Shown in pieces: positions 32,824-41,746 of a stretch of 59,127 nt of DNA. Position 1 is the first letter of the stretch; each line of letters opens with the position of its first letter. The stretch is from JBJELF01 sp051879015. Lineage in GTDB: Bacteria > Bacillota > Clostridia > Lachnospirales > Lachnospiraceae. The position numbers and the translations under genes were made by a program. The stretch spans positions 1 to 59,127 of the forward strand of contig JBJELF010000060.1 in NCBI GenBank assembly GCA_051879015.1, written 5' to 3'. The notes under the pieces were generated by a model that saw only the letters and a list, made by a program, of their open reading frames with translations, was not told where the DNA came from and made no database searches.

Positions 32824-34608
32824 ATGGACTTCACTTCAATTTTAAAATTGATGGCTGGTATTGGTATGTTCTTGTTCGGTATGAACTTGATGGCCTCTTC
32901 CATCGAAAAATTAGCTGGTGCCAAACTTGAAAGCACCTTGGAGCGTTTGACAAGCAATAAATGGAAAGCGCTCGCACTGGGAACAGGTGTCACTGCTGTC
33001 ATTCAATCATCGGCAGCCACCTCTATCACTATTGTCGGCTTTGTCAATGCAGGTTTGATGACCTTAAAACAAGCCATTCCTGTTATCTGGGGTTCTAACA
33101 TCGGTTCTACAGCCACCGCTCAGATTCTTCGTCTTGGTGATTTAGGCTCAGGAAGTTCCATTCTGTCTATGTTAAAACCCTCCTCCTTCGCACCGATTCT
33201 TATCTTTGTCGGTGCCATGATTATGTTATTGGCCAAAAAACGTAATCTCAAAAACATTGCCAACCTACTCATCGGTTTTGGTATCCTCTTCTTTGGTATG
33301 ACTACTATGGAGGAAGTATTCGAGCCCTTAAAGGAATCCGAACAATTCAAGCAGCTGTTTACCTCATTCAACAACCCTGTTCTGGGTATTCTTGCAGGTT
33401 TAATTTTAACAGCTATTATTCAAAGTTCCTCCGCCTCTGTTGGTATTTTGCAGGCATTGTCCTCCACGGGTACTGTGACAGCTGGTATCGCTTTTCCAAT
33501 TATCCTTGGACAAAATGTAGGCAAATGCCTTCCTATCATTCTCGCTTCCTTTGGCGTAAACAAAAATTCTAAGCGTGCTTCCGTCTGTTATGTACTATTC
33601 AATATCATCAGCTTAGTCCTGTTTGGCTTCATCGTTTGCGGAAGCAATGCTATCTTCCATTTTGAATTTATGAACAATGTAGTCAACCGTGGCGATATCG
33701 CCAATATCCATACTGGTGTCAACTTAGTTACTGCCCTGCTGTTGATGCCGCTGTTGGGAGTTTATGAAAAGCTGCTGAAAAAAATTGTACCTGATAAAGA
33801 CAAGTCTCACGAAAAGCAAACCTTCAAAGCTATTGATTATCTGGACAAACTGCTGACAAAGACGCCTGGTCTGGCGATGGAACAGTGCCACAAGGTACTC
33901 ACTGCCATGGGAGAAGCCGTTATCGACAACATTCATATTGCTTTGGGCTTATTTGATGAATATAGTGAAAAACCACTGGAGGAATTCCGTCAATCGGAAG
34001 ACTTCCTAGACCGCTGTGAGGCAAAAGTCAGCGAGTATATGGCAGAAGTAACCAAGCATACAATGAACGAGGCAGAATCTCGCAATTCTACCAAAATTTT
34101 ACAATCCGTCAGCGATTTTGAGCGAATTGGTGATTATTGTGTCAATTTGACAGAGACCTCAGCCTACATGCATGAAAATAATACTCACTTTAGTGAGCAA
34201 GCAGTTCAAGAACTTCATATATTATATCAGGCAATTGAAGAAATTGTACATTACACGGTGACGGCCTACAGCACAGGGGACATGGATGCTTTAAATCATA
34301 TCGAACCAATTGAGGAAACTGTAGATGAAATCACAGACCGTATCCGCAATAATCATATCAAGCGTTTGAGGAAAGGTTTGTGTACTGCCGATAACAGTAT
34401 TTCTATCATTGAAATTTTAACCAACCTAGAACGTATTTCTGACCACTGTGCAAACATTGCAGTCTACATTATGCAGGAACGTGCTGGCTCTGAACATTTT
34501 GACCGCCGCAAATACCTTCGCCACCTCCATGAAGGTATTGACCCAATTTATGTGAAATACTTAGATCAATATACAAGAAAATACACCAATCAAGTACCCG
34601 AAATTTAA
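32824..34608 (+). CDS. Na/Pi symporter family protein with C-terminal PhoU-like domain
   Basis: 594 residues from the ATG at 32824, 8 nt after AGGAG. Two inverted repeats of membrane helices carry the QSS signatures QSSAATS (61-67) and QSSSAS (200-205), with GLGNIG-like WGSNIGSTATA and GQNVGKC. The soluble tail (about 350-590) contains two PhoU-like three-helix repeats (SDFERIGDYCVNLTE, ILTNLERISDHCANIAVYI). The family imports phosphate with sodium, and the PhoU part probably senses or gates. A repeat element and a metalloregulator gene follow. Confidence 0.94.
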   Translation: MDFTSILKLMAGIGMFLFGMNLMASSIEKLAGAKLESTLERLTSNKWKALALGTGVTAVIQSSAATSITIVGFVNAGLMTLKQAIPVIWGSNIGSTATAQILRLGDLGSGSSILSMLKPSSFAPILIFVGAMIMLLAKKRNLKNIANLLIGFGILFFGMTTMEEVFEPLKESEQFKQLFTSFNNPVLGILAGLILTAIIQSSSASVGILQALSSTGTVTAGIAFPIILGQNVGKCLPIILASFGVNKNSKRASVCYVLFNIISLVLFGFIVCGSNAIFHFEFMNNVVNRGDIANIHTGVNLVTALLLMPLLGVYEKLLKKIVPDKDKSHEKQTFKAIDYLDKLLTKTPGLAMEQCHKVLTAMGEAVIDNIHIALGLFDEYSEKPLEEFRQSEDFLDRCEAKVSEYMAEVTKHTMNEAESRNSTKILQSVSDFERIGDYCVNLTETSAYMHENNTHFSEQAVQELHILYQAIEEIVHYTVTAYSTGDMDALNHIEPIEETVDEITDRIRNNHIKRLRKGLCTADNSISIIEILTNLERISDHCANIAVYIMQERAGSEHFDRRKYLRHLHEGIDPIYVKYLDQYTRKYTNQVPEI

Positions 34609-34656
34609 AAAAGAAAGAAATATTTGAACAAATATTTTTTTTATGGTATACTAACA

Positions 34657-34780
34657 TATCATGATGTTGAGTTCAAAAGGTATTTTAAACTTATGTTTTG
34701 GCGAATCCCAAAGTCATCCATTTCATGTAAGCGTGAAATGGATGACTTTGAATAACCTTTTGACCCCGGTATCATATCAT
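34657..34780. repeat. Palindromic repeat family A, copy 4 (fullest copy, about 124 bp)
   Basis: Outer inverted arms are ATCATGATGTTGAGTTCAAA and its counterpart near 34757-34780 (CCTTTTGACCCCGGTATCAT). The inner hairpin is AAAGTCATCCATTTCATG against CGTGAAATGGATGACTTT. Relative to copy 1 the inner arms carry matching changes (ATACATT to ATCCATT and AATGTAT to AATGGAT), so pairing is preserved. Confidence 0.75.
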
Positions 34781-34799
34781 TTTGATAAGGAGGGATTGT

Positions 34800-35177
34800 A
34801 TGGCTGTAAATGAATCCGCTGAGAATTATCTCGAAACTATCCTCATCCTAAGCAAGCAATTGCCCGTGGTTCGTTCTGTAGATATCGCCAATGAGCTGGG
34901 TTTTAAGAAATCCAGTGTGAGTATTGCTATGAAGCATCTGCGTGAAAAAAATCATATTACTGTCACCGATGCTGGATTTATCTATCTGACCGAATCAGGT
35001 AAAGCAATCGCCGATATGATCTACGAGCGACACGAATTTTTGTCTAAATGGCTCATATCCATGGGAGTCGACCCACAAATTGCAGTGGAAGATGCATGCA
35101 AAATGGAGCATGTGGTTAGCAAAGAGAGTTTTGAGGCAATCAAAAAATATGTCAATGCGCAGACCGAATCGCAATAA
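34800..35177 (+). CDS. DtxR/MntR-family metal-dependent transcriptional regulator
   Basis: 125 residues from the ATG at 34800, 5 nt after AAGGAGGG. The N-terminal winged helix (about 5-65) includes VDIANELGFKKSSVSIAMK, followed by a dimerisation domain and no SH3 domain, so the size is like MntR. Aligning by eye to Bacillus MntR (D8, E11, H77, E99, E102, H103) gives N9, E12, H78, C100, E103 and H104 here. The Cys at the selectivity position is DtxR-like, while the overall size is MntR-like. It should repress metal-uptake genes with Mn2+ or Fe2+ bound. No metal transporter is beside it. Confidence 0.9.
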   Translation: MAVNESAENYLETILILSKQLPVVRSVDIANELGFKKSSVSIAMKHLREKNHITVTDAGFIYLTESGKAIADMIYERHEFLSKWLISMGVDPQIAVEDACKMEHVVSKESFEAIKKYVNAQTESQ

Positions 35178-35215
35178 AATGGAGTAGGAGGAAGTTCCCT
35201 CCTACTCCATTTTGT
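35174..35215 (+). terminator. Terminator of the metalloregulator gene
   Basis: AAAATGGAGTAGGAGG pairs with CCTCCTACTCCATTTT around a short AAGTTC loop directly after the stop codon. The A-run and T-run at the base let it work in both directions. Confidence 0.85.
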
Positions 35216-35268
35216 GATACTAGGTTCAAAAGGTCTTTTGACTTCTTGGGACTCTGGTATCATATTAT
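35216..35268. repeat. Palindromic repeat family A, copy 5 (short)
   Basis: The left end GATACTAGGTTCAAAAGGT is followed by TTTTGACTTCTTGGGACTC and the right end TGGTATCAT. The inner hairpin seen in other copies is missing. It lies in the convergent gap before the SanA-like gene. Confidence 0.6.
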
Positions 35269-35273
35269 TTTAT

Positions 35274-35951
35274 TTAGTCATTGGTTAAATCGCCATTGCC
35301 CCGAATAGATATCTGCTCACCTAAATAAGTCGGCAAAGGAAGCATGATAATAGATACCACATCCTTAATTCTCGCTGCTGCCTCGCGTATATTCCGCATT
35401 TCCTGACCATAATAGCTACGATAATCAGCTGCCACACCATAAGCCTCAATTCCAAGTTTCTCAGCAATATACAATGCACGATATAGATGGTACTCCTGCG
35501 TTACAATAATCATCTTCTTTACGCCAAATACCTCTCTGGCACGATACATACTCTCATAAGTAGAAAATCCAGCATGATCCATGAAAACATCTGAGGAAGT
35601 TACCCCTGCTTCCATAGCATAATTCTTCATAACCTGCACTTCATTGTAATCATCACTGCCATGATCTCCGCTCATTAGCAATTTGGGCGCTGCCTGCAAT
35701 TCATACAGAGCCACACCTTGTTTTAAACGATCTGCCAGCATAGAACTGGGTTCCCCATTTGATTTCACCTGACAGCCCAACACTAAAATACAGTCCATAT
35801 CTGTGAGTTGTGCTGCTTCCTCTTCTGTCAAAATATGGCTTTTCACTGATTCCACTACATAACAGTTAAGACCTAAAACTACAATCAGCCCCAATCCTGC
35901 CACGCCAATCACAATAATCAGTAATTTCTTAGCCCATTTTTTCCAGTTCAT
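35274..35951 (-). CDS. SanA/YdcF-like membrane protein (DUF218)
   Basis: 225 residues from the ATG at 35951, with AAGGAG 10 nt upstream. The frame runs 22 codons further 5' into the arabinofuranosidase gene, which is unlikely to be used. One N-terminal membrane helix (about 8-30) is followed by an outside DUF218 domain with DCILVLGCQV, LLMSGDHGSDDYNE and VTQEYHLYRALYIAEKLG. Family members such as SanA affect envelope barrier function; the reaction is not settled. It starts 14 nt after the GH51 stop, so the two may be co-transcribed. Confidence 0.88.
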   Translation of the reverse strand: MNWKKWAKKLLIIVIGVAGLGLIVVLGLNCYVVESVKSHILTEEEAAQLTDMDCILVLGCQVKSNGEPSSMLADRLKQGVALYELQAAPKLLMSGDHGSDDYNEVQVMKNYAMEAGVTSSDVFMDHAGFSTYESMYRAREVFGVKKMIIVTQEYHLYRALYIAEKLGIEAYGVAADYRSYYGQEMRNIREAAARIKDVVSIIMLPLPTYLGEQISIRGNGDLTND

Positions 35952-35965
35952 TTCTATCCAACTCC

Positions 35966-38290
35966 TTATTTCTGCTTCAGGCGTAAAATATACAAAGACT
36001 CCTTTGGCAGTGTCCAAGAAAAATCTTTTTCTGTAGTTTCAAATTTCTGTATGTACGGTATCACTGCATTTGGATGAGAAAAGCTATTGTAGGAGCCTGG
36101 CTTATGACCTTCTATATAATATGCAGTACCTTCCCAGCCTGATAACTCCTGTGTAAAACAAATATCAATCTTCTGCTCCATCGGCGTGACATTAACAAGC
36201 TTAACAATCACATCCTTAGATTCTCTGTCCAGAGTGGTGCTGATATAAACTGGCTCAATGATAGTTGGCTTCACATCCAATGCAAGTTCCAGAGCACCAT
36301 CCACATAAGTTTCTACATGTCTTCCTCGAACATGAATTTCCAACTCGTATGTACGTCCCTGCTCTATTTTACGCTCTCTCTGACTCAAACAGGAATTTCT
36401 TCCACTCAAGTCCTCACTAATCATGGAATCGCTGTTTGCCCAGCCGCCCAATGTCCAACAGAGCTGATTTTTCTTGTCCTGACGAGCAAAAATGATACGC
36501 ATTCCCTTCTTTCCATGAATTTCCTTTGCTTTAAGACAAATGGTATAATTCTTGAATGGGATGGTCTCCAATTCGATCTCTCTGCTCTTTTTCAAACCAA
36601 CCGTTTGGTCCGCAAAACAATGCATCTTCTTGCTATCCTCGTTAATAACTACAATTTCACTGTACTCTACTACGGAATCATCACAGCCGAGTGCCACAAT
36701 ACCTGGCAAACTGTCAACACGTCTGCTTGCCACATAATTTTCCTCCTGCTGCTCTACCCGCTGCTCTAATACTGCATCACCCTGATGTTCCATATACAGT
36801 TTCTGCACATGGTAATTTGGTGTCAAATAAAAACGATGATTGTCAAACCAAATCATATCAGGCCGCCAATTGACATAATCTACATTACACAGTAAAGGGG
36901 CATAGCAGGCCAACTCCACTGCCGGCGCATTTTGAAGCGCAATCATAAAGGAGGCTTCCGCCAGTGCATTATACCAAGTATTTCCCTGAGATGCATACTC
37001 GCCCAAAAAGACCTTTGGTCCATTGACATCAAAATTATCATATCTATGATGGTGCGCCAAAAACCAATCCGGTGACTGATAATAATGCTCATCCACCAAA
37101 TCTGCCTTCTCACGGCGTGCTGCCTTCCAGCCTTTCTCATACTCAATGCCAGCTGCAAAAGGTCCGCTGGTACCAATCACCTTCATATCTGGATATTTGT
37201 CCTTGATTGCCTTATGAAATAGCGGAGAACGCTCAAAAAAGGCATCTCCAATCTCCTCGTTACCAATGCCTATGTACTCCATGCCAAAAGGCTCTGGATG
37301 TCCCATAGAGGCACGAAGCCCGCCCCATTTGGTGTTGACATCTCCATTAGCAAACTCAATTAAATCAAGCGCATCATCAATAAATCCCTGCAGCAACTCA
37401 CCTGATGCCGCATTATAATGATGAGGATCATAACCACCTGGAAGCACTGGAAGAGGTTTTGCACCAATATCTTCGCAGAATTGAAAATATTCAAAATATC
37501 CCAGTCCTAAAGTCTGATTATAATCCCAATTGTTTCTTCTAGCCGGACGCTCTTCAATAGGACCCACACTATTTTTCCATCGATACTGGGCATCTCTGCT
37601 GTCTGGATCTAAATTTCCATCATGAATCAAACAACCGCCTGGAAAACGCATAAACTTTGGATGCATTGCTTCTAAAGCTTCCGCCAAATCACGCCGCAAT
37701 CCATTTCTTCGACCCTTATAGGTATCCTTTGGAAACAAGGAAACAAAATCCACCTCGACACAGCCTGCTCCTGTTAAAGTAACTGCAACAGATCCCTGTG
37801 TAGTACTGGAAGATGCAGTCAATAGCGCCTCATACTTTGTCCATTCTGTTCCAATAAAAAAACTTGCTTCATCCAGTATGCGCCCTGCCTCATTACGAAT
37901 AGACAGTTTGATTTCTGCATTTTGTACACTTCTGGCATAACAGCTGGCATAATACTTTTCACCATCTTCAAATACCATACCCTCATTAAATCCCATATTT
38001 CTTACACCATCATCTCCTGAAGGCTCTGATACATGCATCACCAGATAATGTGGATTTTTTCTGCTGAGAGGATCCGCTGTCTCAATGGAAAGTTCCGCCC
38101 GTCCTAGCTTTTCCCAAGCCGTCAAAGCATGATACTTCTTATTGTCAATAGGATCAAACTCAAAGGAACGATTCTGTACCATCTCGGCATACAGCCCACC
38201 ATCTGCCGCGTGATTGATATCTTCAAAAAAGATACCAAATAATGAACCTAATTCCTTGGTCTGCTTCTCAATATTAATTGTTACTTTCAT
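35966..38290 (-). CDS. Alpha-L-arabinofuranosidase, GH51 type, cytoplasmic
   Basis: 774 residues, no signal peptide. The N-terminal part (about 1-190) carries a carbohydrate-binding-like beta domain after LFGIFFEDINHAADGGLY. The catalytic barrel has MRFPGGCLIHDGN, the acid/base Glu in GIGNEEIG and the nucleophile Glu in FLGEYASQG. A further beta region follows (about 600-770). It releases arabinose from short arabino-oligosaccharides taken into the cell. No transporter or arabinose pathway gene is next to it, so it stands alone. GGGAG precedes the start. Confidence 0.93.
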   Translation of the reverse strand: MKVTINIEKQTKELGSLFGIFFEDINHAADGGLYAEMVQNRSFEFDPIDNKKYHALTAWEKLGRAELSIETADPLSRKNPHYLVMHVSEPSGDDGVRNMGFNEGMVFEDGEKYYASCYARSVQNAEIKLSIRNEAGRILDEASFFIGTEWTKYEALLTASSSTTQGSVAVTLTGAGCVEVDFVSLFPKDTYKGRRNGLRRDLAEALEAMHPKFMRFPGGCLIHDGNLDPDSRDAQYRWKNSVGPIEERPARRNNWDYNQTLGLGYFEYFQFCEDIGAKPLPVLPGGYDPHHYNAASGELLQGFIDDALDLIEFANGDVNTKWGGLRASMGHPEPFGMEYIGIGNEEIGDAFFERSPLFHKAIKDKYPDMKVIGTSGPFAAGIEYEKGWKAARREKADLVDEHYYQSPDWFLAHHHRYDNFDVNGPKVFLGEYASQGNTWYNALAEASFMIALQNAPAVELACYAPLLCNVDYVNWRPDMIWFDNHRFYLTPNYHVQKLYMEHQGDAVLEQRVEQQEENYVASRRVDSLPGIVALGCDDSVVEYSEIVVINEDSKKMHCFADQTVGLKKSREIELETIPFKNYTICLKAKEIHGKKGMRIIFARQDKKNQLCWTLGGWANSDSMISEDLSGRNSCLSQRERKIEQGRTYELEIHVRGRHVETYVDGALELALDVKPTIIEPVYISTTLDRESKDVIVKLVNVTPMEQKIDICFTQELSGWEGTAYYIEGHKPGSYNSFSHPNAVIPYIQKFETTEKDFSWTLPKESLYILRLKQK

Positions 38291-38356
38291 AACATAAATC
38301 TCCCTTTTTAAATAATTCGAAATTCACCCTATTCAGGCTATTTTCTCATGTTTTTT

Positions 38357-38420
38357 CAGGTTCCAAATTCATGCTTTTTGATATAAACATAAAATGCATG
38401 ACTTTTTGATCCATATCATA
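38357..38420. repeat. Palindromic repeat family A, copy 6 (divergent)
   Basis: GGTTCCAAATTCATGC and GCATGACTTTTTGATCC flank TTTTTGATATAAACATAAAA, with the end CATATCAT. It keeps the layout of the family but has a changed inner stem (CATGC/GCATG). It lies upstream of the GH51 gene and 3' of rnpB. Confidence 0.5.
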
Positions 38421-38455
38421 ATAATAAAATAGCTCTCACTAAATCTAGTAAGAGC
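38420..38455 (-). terminator. Terminator of rnpB
   Basis: On the minus strand, GCTCTTACTA pairs with TAGTGAGAGC around a GATT loop, then ATTTTATTATT follows. Confidence 0.75.
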
Positions 38456-38474
38456 CTACTTTACCTCATTTTTT

Positions 38475-38825
38475 GGAGTAAACCTATAAGCCGAGTTATG
38501 TTACATTTTCATGTCGATGATCATCTATCTAGTATGTCTGTCGCCAGACATCTCAAGCGACCTACCCGGAGCCAGCGGGCCACTGATGCTCCATGTTCGG
38601 TCTTGCTTCGAGTGGGGTTTACATGGCCTTCCCTGTTACCAGACAAGCGGTAGTCTCTTACACTGCCTTTCCACCCTTACTAGGCTTTCCTAGCGGTTTA
38701 TTTCTGTTGCACTATCCCTAGAGTCGCCTCCGCCAGACGTTATCTGGCACTCTGCCCTATGAAGCTCGGACTTTCCTCACCTGCTGCCTTTCGGCAATCG
38801 CAGCCGCGACCATCTAGTTTACTCC
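38475..38825 (-). ncRNA. rnpB: RNase P RNA
   Basis: The catalytic RNA of RNase P, which matures tRNA 5' ends. On the minus strand the conserved GAGGAAAGTCCGAGC lies near the 5' end, GGTAACAGGGAAGG is internal, and ACATAACTCGGCTTATAG lies near the 3' end. The terminal GGAGTAAAC and GTTTACTCC pair to close the molecule. The length of about 351 nt is normal. No protein-coding reading of this region is credible. Confidence 0.95.
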
Positions 38826-38840
38826 AAATCACAATTTTGA

Positions 38841-38869
38841 ATTTTACCATGATTTTGCTCAAAAGTAAA
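38841..38869 (-). promoter_or_regulatory. Promoter of rnpB
   Basis: On the minus strand, TTTACT (38869-38864), a 17-nt spacer, and TAAAAT (38846-38841). The expected start point is about 10 nt before the mature 5' end. Confidence 0.6.
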
Positions 38870-38884
38870 GAAATTTTTTATTAT

Positions 38885-40501
38885 TTACACTTTAAAACAA
38901 CTTCCCCCAATAAATTCGCGTACAATCGAGTTCTTAGGTATATCCTCGTTGCTCATGCCTAGGAAATAATTAAAGAATTTCAGCAGACGATGTGCCTCTC
39001 CATATGAACTGTCTCCTTGAGGTATCTCCAACAGCAATGGTTCCACATACTGTTTTAATACTGCCGGCTCATACAACAGGGAGGAATTAAAAATAACATC
39101 TGCTTCCTCCTGATATGGGAATATATTTTTTTCTTCCCCTTTACGCACATTTTCCCACATAGCAATGGTTGTCTTTGCCGAATTTCCCCGAGTACGGGCA
39201 TCACGCACAATACGGCGAATCAAGCGACCATCCGTAGTAGAAATTCGATTATGCAAGTCTACATTCATCTGAGTTAAGGCGCTGATATAAATCTTAAAGC
39301 ACAATCCCGCTCCTACTTCTCCCAACAAAGCTGGATTCAAACAGTGAATCCCCTCCAGTACCAATACTTGGTCCTTTTGAAGCTGCAGAGAATTTCCCTT
39401 GTACTCCCGATAACCAGTCAGAAAATTATAAGTTGGCATCAAGATTTTCTCTCCTGCCAGCAATTTTTTAATATCACTGCGCAGCAGTTCTCTATCAATA
39501 CATTCAATATCTTCAAAATTGTAATTTCCTTCCTCATCGCGTGGACTATTCACTCGATTAACAAAATAGTTATCTACCTCGATAGGCTGAGGCTTCATAC
39601 CATGCGCTCTTAGCTGAATCGAAAGTCGATGAGAAAAGGTCGTCTTGCCCGACGAAGACGGACCTGCTATCAAAATAATACGCTTGGTACCGCTCTCACA
39701 AATTTGTTCTGCAATATCAGCAATACGCTTTTCCATCAAGGCTTCTTGTACCAACACGACATCATTCATCTCTTTGCGGACAATAGAATCATTCAAATCT
39801 GCTACCAAATGAATGCCCATATGCTCTTGCCATCTGCGCTGCTCCTCCAAGACATGGAATAATTTCGGGGACGGCGCAAATTCAGGTACCACATTTGGAT
39901 TTTTTCGATTTGGCATCTGCAAGACAAAGCCATTTCCATAAGGATACAATTTAAAATACTTTAAATATCCTGTTGATGGCACCATATATCCATAAAAATA
40001 GTCCATGTAGTCACCTAACCAGTACAAGCTCGTACAAGACGAACGCCGATAGCGAAATAAATTCACCTTATCTATCATTCCTTCTTCCTTCAACAGCCGA
40101 ATGGCTTCATCCGTCGAAACAATTTTCTTTTCAATCGGAAGATTCTGCGCCACCAGTTCTTTCATATGCTGTTCTAACTGCTGCAGATTTTTCTCGCAAG
40201 GCTGCCAGTCTGACATATAACAAAAATACCCCTGATCCACCGAAGTTTCTACCTTGCAGCAATGGGCATATGTCTTTCCCCACAAATCACTGATTGCCTT
40301 CAGCATCAGGAAACTGACCCCTCTTCGATAGACCTCCAAACCCACTCGCTCAGTGATGGTAATAAAGCGAATCTGGTCTTTTCCTGCTTCGGGTGCAGTT
40401 AACTCACAAAATTTCCCATTTGCCTCTGCAAGAACAATTTGATAGGGATAATTTTCCTGCACTTCCCTGGCTTTATCCTCTAATTTTCTTATTTCCGTCA
40501 T
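38885..40501 (-). CDS. TGS-domain nucleoside (uridine) kinase-like protein
   Basis: 538 residues. The N-terminal part (about 1-200) resembles threonyl-tRNA synthetase TGS/SAD regions. The C-terminal part (about 275-500) is a P-loop kinase of the uridine kinase/phosphoribulokinase type, with IAGPSSSGKTTFSHRL, VDNYFVNRVNSPRDEEGNY and VLVLEGIHCLNPALL. Such fusions are common in clostridia and annotated as nucleoside kinases; uridine or cytidine phosphorylation is expected but untested. AAAGGAAAG precedes the start. Confidence 0.9.
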   Translation of the reverse strand: MTEIRKLEDKAREVQENYPYQIVLAEANGKFCELTAPEAGKDQIRFITITERVGLEVYRRGVSFLMLKAISDLWGKTYAHCCKVETSVDQGYFCYMSDWQPCEKNLQQLEQHMKELVAQNLPIEKKIVSTDEAIRLLKEEGMIDKVNLFRYRRSSCTSLYWLGDYMDYFYGYMVPSTGYLKYFKLYPYGNGFVLQMPNRKNPNVVPEFAPSPKLFHVLEEQRRWQEHMGIHLVADLNDSIVRKEMNDVVLVQEALMEKRIADIAEQICESGTKRIILIAGPSSSGKTTFSHRLSIQLRAHGMKPQPIEVDNYFVNRVNSPRDEEGNYNFEDIECIDRELLRSDIKKLLAGEKILMPTYNFLTGYREYKGNSLQLQKDQVLVLEGIHCLNPALLGEVGAGLCFKIYISALTQMNVDLHNRISTTDGRLIRRIVRDARTRGNSAKTTIAMWENVRKGEEKNIFPYQEEADVIFNSSLLYEPAVLKQYVEPLLLEIPQGDSSYGEAHRLLKFFNYFLGMSNEDIPKNSIVREFIGGSCFKV

Positions 40502-40591
40502 TTCTATGCTTTCCTTTCCATAAAAATTGCAGCGCTTTAGCCAGTTATCTTATGTTTTACACCGCTGCACCATCTAGCTGACAATGATTTT

Positions 40592-40813
40592 TTATTCTTT
40601 GGCTGTTCCAACCTTTTTCTTTGCCTGTTCCAACAGTGCAATCAAAGCCTCCTCACTCCCTTCGACCCATGCACTCTCCTCATCCACTGTCAGCCCCAAA
40701 TACTCACGCAAGGTACATTCTGTATCACTGTTGCCCCAGGCTTCCACATATTCATCAATTTCTTCAAATTGAATTTCTCCCGCCAAATAACGCTCTCTAA
40801 ATGTTTGCTCCAT
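40592..40813 (-). CDS. Small conserved acidic protein of unknown function
   Basis: 73 residues from the ATG at 40813, chosen because the more upstream ATG (40831) overlaps the GGAGG. The sequence is soluble and acidic, with LAGEIQFEEIDEYVEAW followed by LREYLGLTVDEESAWVEGS and a helical tail ending in lysines. I recall similar short proteins (EYLGMTxEEYxAW pattern) from other Lachnospiraceae genomes, without a function. It lies between the nucleoside kinase and yqfO genes. A hairpin TGCAGCG/CGCTGCA at 40528-40569 follows. Confidence 0.65.
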   Translation of the reverse strand: MEQTFRERYLAGEIQFEEIDEYVEAWGNSDTECTLREYLGLTVDEESAWVEGSEEALIALLEQAKKKVGTAKE

Positions 40814-40910
40814 AACCCTTTTTTCCTCCATTTATTCTATTCTTCAGCCAAACCTGCATATTATCATTATCTTTAGCTTTAAAATCCAATCTATTTTTAC
40901 CTTGGCATCA

Positions 40911-41726
40911 TTATATCGTTTCATAAGCTGGACGATAACAGTCTTCTACCACTTCCAGCTCATCACTGCACATTTCATGCAGATATTGACTCACTACATC
41001 AATAAAAATCCATTCCATCTGATAATGACCGCAATCAATGACAATCAGCCCTCGCTCTGCCGCATCCAGTCCAGTGTGATGCTTGATATCACCCGTCACA
41101 TACACATCTGCCCCTGCTTTTATAGCATCTTCAATGCCATCTGCTCCGCTGCCAGGACATAATGCCACATATGAAATCATCGTATCCATAGCTGCACTGC
41201 CCGCAAATACATGCAAACTGTCTATCGAAAAAACTCCCTTCAATCTCTCACAAAATTTTCTTAAAGGCATTGGCTCCTGTAACACACCTTTTGCACCTAC
41301 TCCAATCGTTACTTCATAGCCATCATCCACGATTTTTTCTTCGATATCTCCCAAAGGAGCTCTATGCTCTAAATGCAGTCTCTCTGCGGCTGCCATACCC
41401 ATTCCTCGGTCAGACTTATCAAAATTGGTATGCATCGCATAGAGCACAATCCCATTTTCTGCCAACTTCAGCACTTTTTTTCCATCAAAATCTTCGTCGC
41501 TTATTCTTTTAACTCCTGAGAAAATCATTGGATGGTGACTGACAATCATATCACATTCTTCACTGATTGCCTTTTCTATCACTTCTTCTGTCACATCCAC
41601 CGTCACAAAAATTTTTTTTACATCTCTTTTCCCAGAACCCACTAAAAGTCCCGAATTATCCCATTTGCACTGCCATGACTCCGGTGCCAAATTTTGCAGC
41701 AAAGCAATCACTTCTTTTGCCTTCAT
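40911..41726 (-). CDS. Nif3-like dinuclear metal centre protein (YqfO)
   Basis: 271 residues, the short form without the PII-like insert. Metal ligands lie in CDMIVSHHPMIFSG (His-His), HTNFDKSDRGMG, and the C-terminal GHYQMEW. The family forms a toroidal hexamer with a di-metal centre; the proposed GTP cyclohydrolase activity applies only to some members. It follows trmK in the conserved order yqfO-trmK-rpoD-dnaG. GGAGG is 7 nt before the ATG. Confidence 0.93.
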   Translation of the reverse strand: MKAKEVIALLQNLAPESWQCKWDNSGLLVGSGKRDVKKIFVTVDVTEEVIEKAISEECDMIVSHHPMIFSGVKRISDEDFDGKKVLKLAENGIVLYAMHTNFDKSDRGMGMAAAERLHLEHRAPLGDIEEKIVDDGYEVTIGVGAKGVLQEPMPLRKFCERLKGVFSIDSLHVFAGSAAMDTMISYVALCPGSGADGIEDAIKAGADVYVTGDIKHHTGLDAAERGLIVIDCGHYQMEWIFIDVVSQYLHEMCSDELEVVEDCYRPAYETI

Positions 41727-41746
41727 AATTCAATCCTCCATATTAA

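Noticed and set aside
35952..36017. 22-codon N-terminal extension of the SanA-like protein
   Set aside because: It overlaps the GH51 stop region and precedes a good SD-ATG pair at 35951; the extension is not membrane-like or conserved in pattern.
38511..38693. Short plus-strand open frame
   Set aside because: It lies inside RNase P RNA on the other strand.
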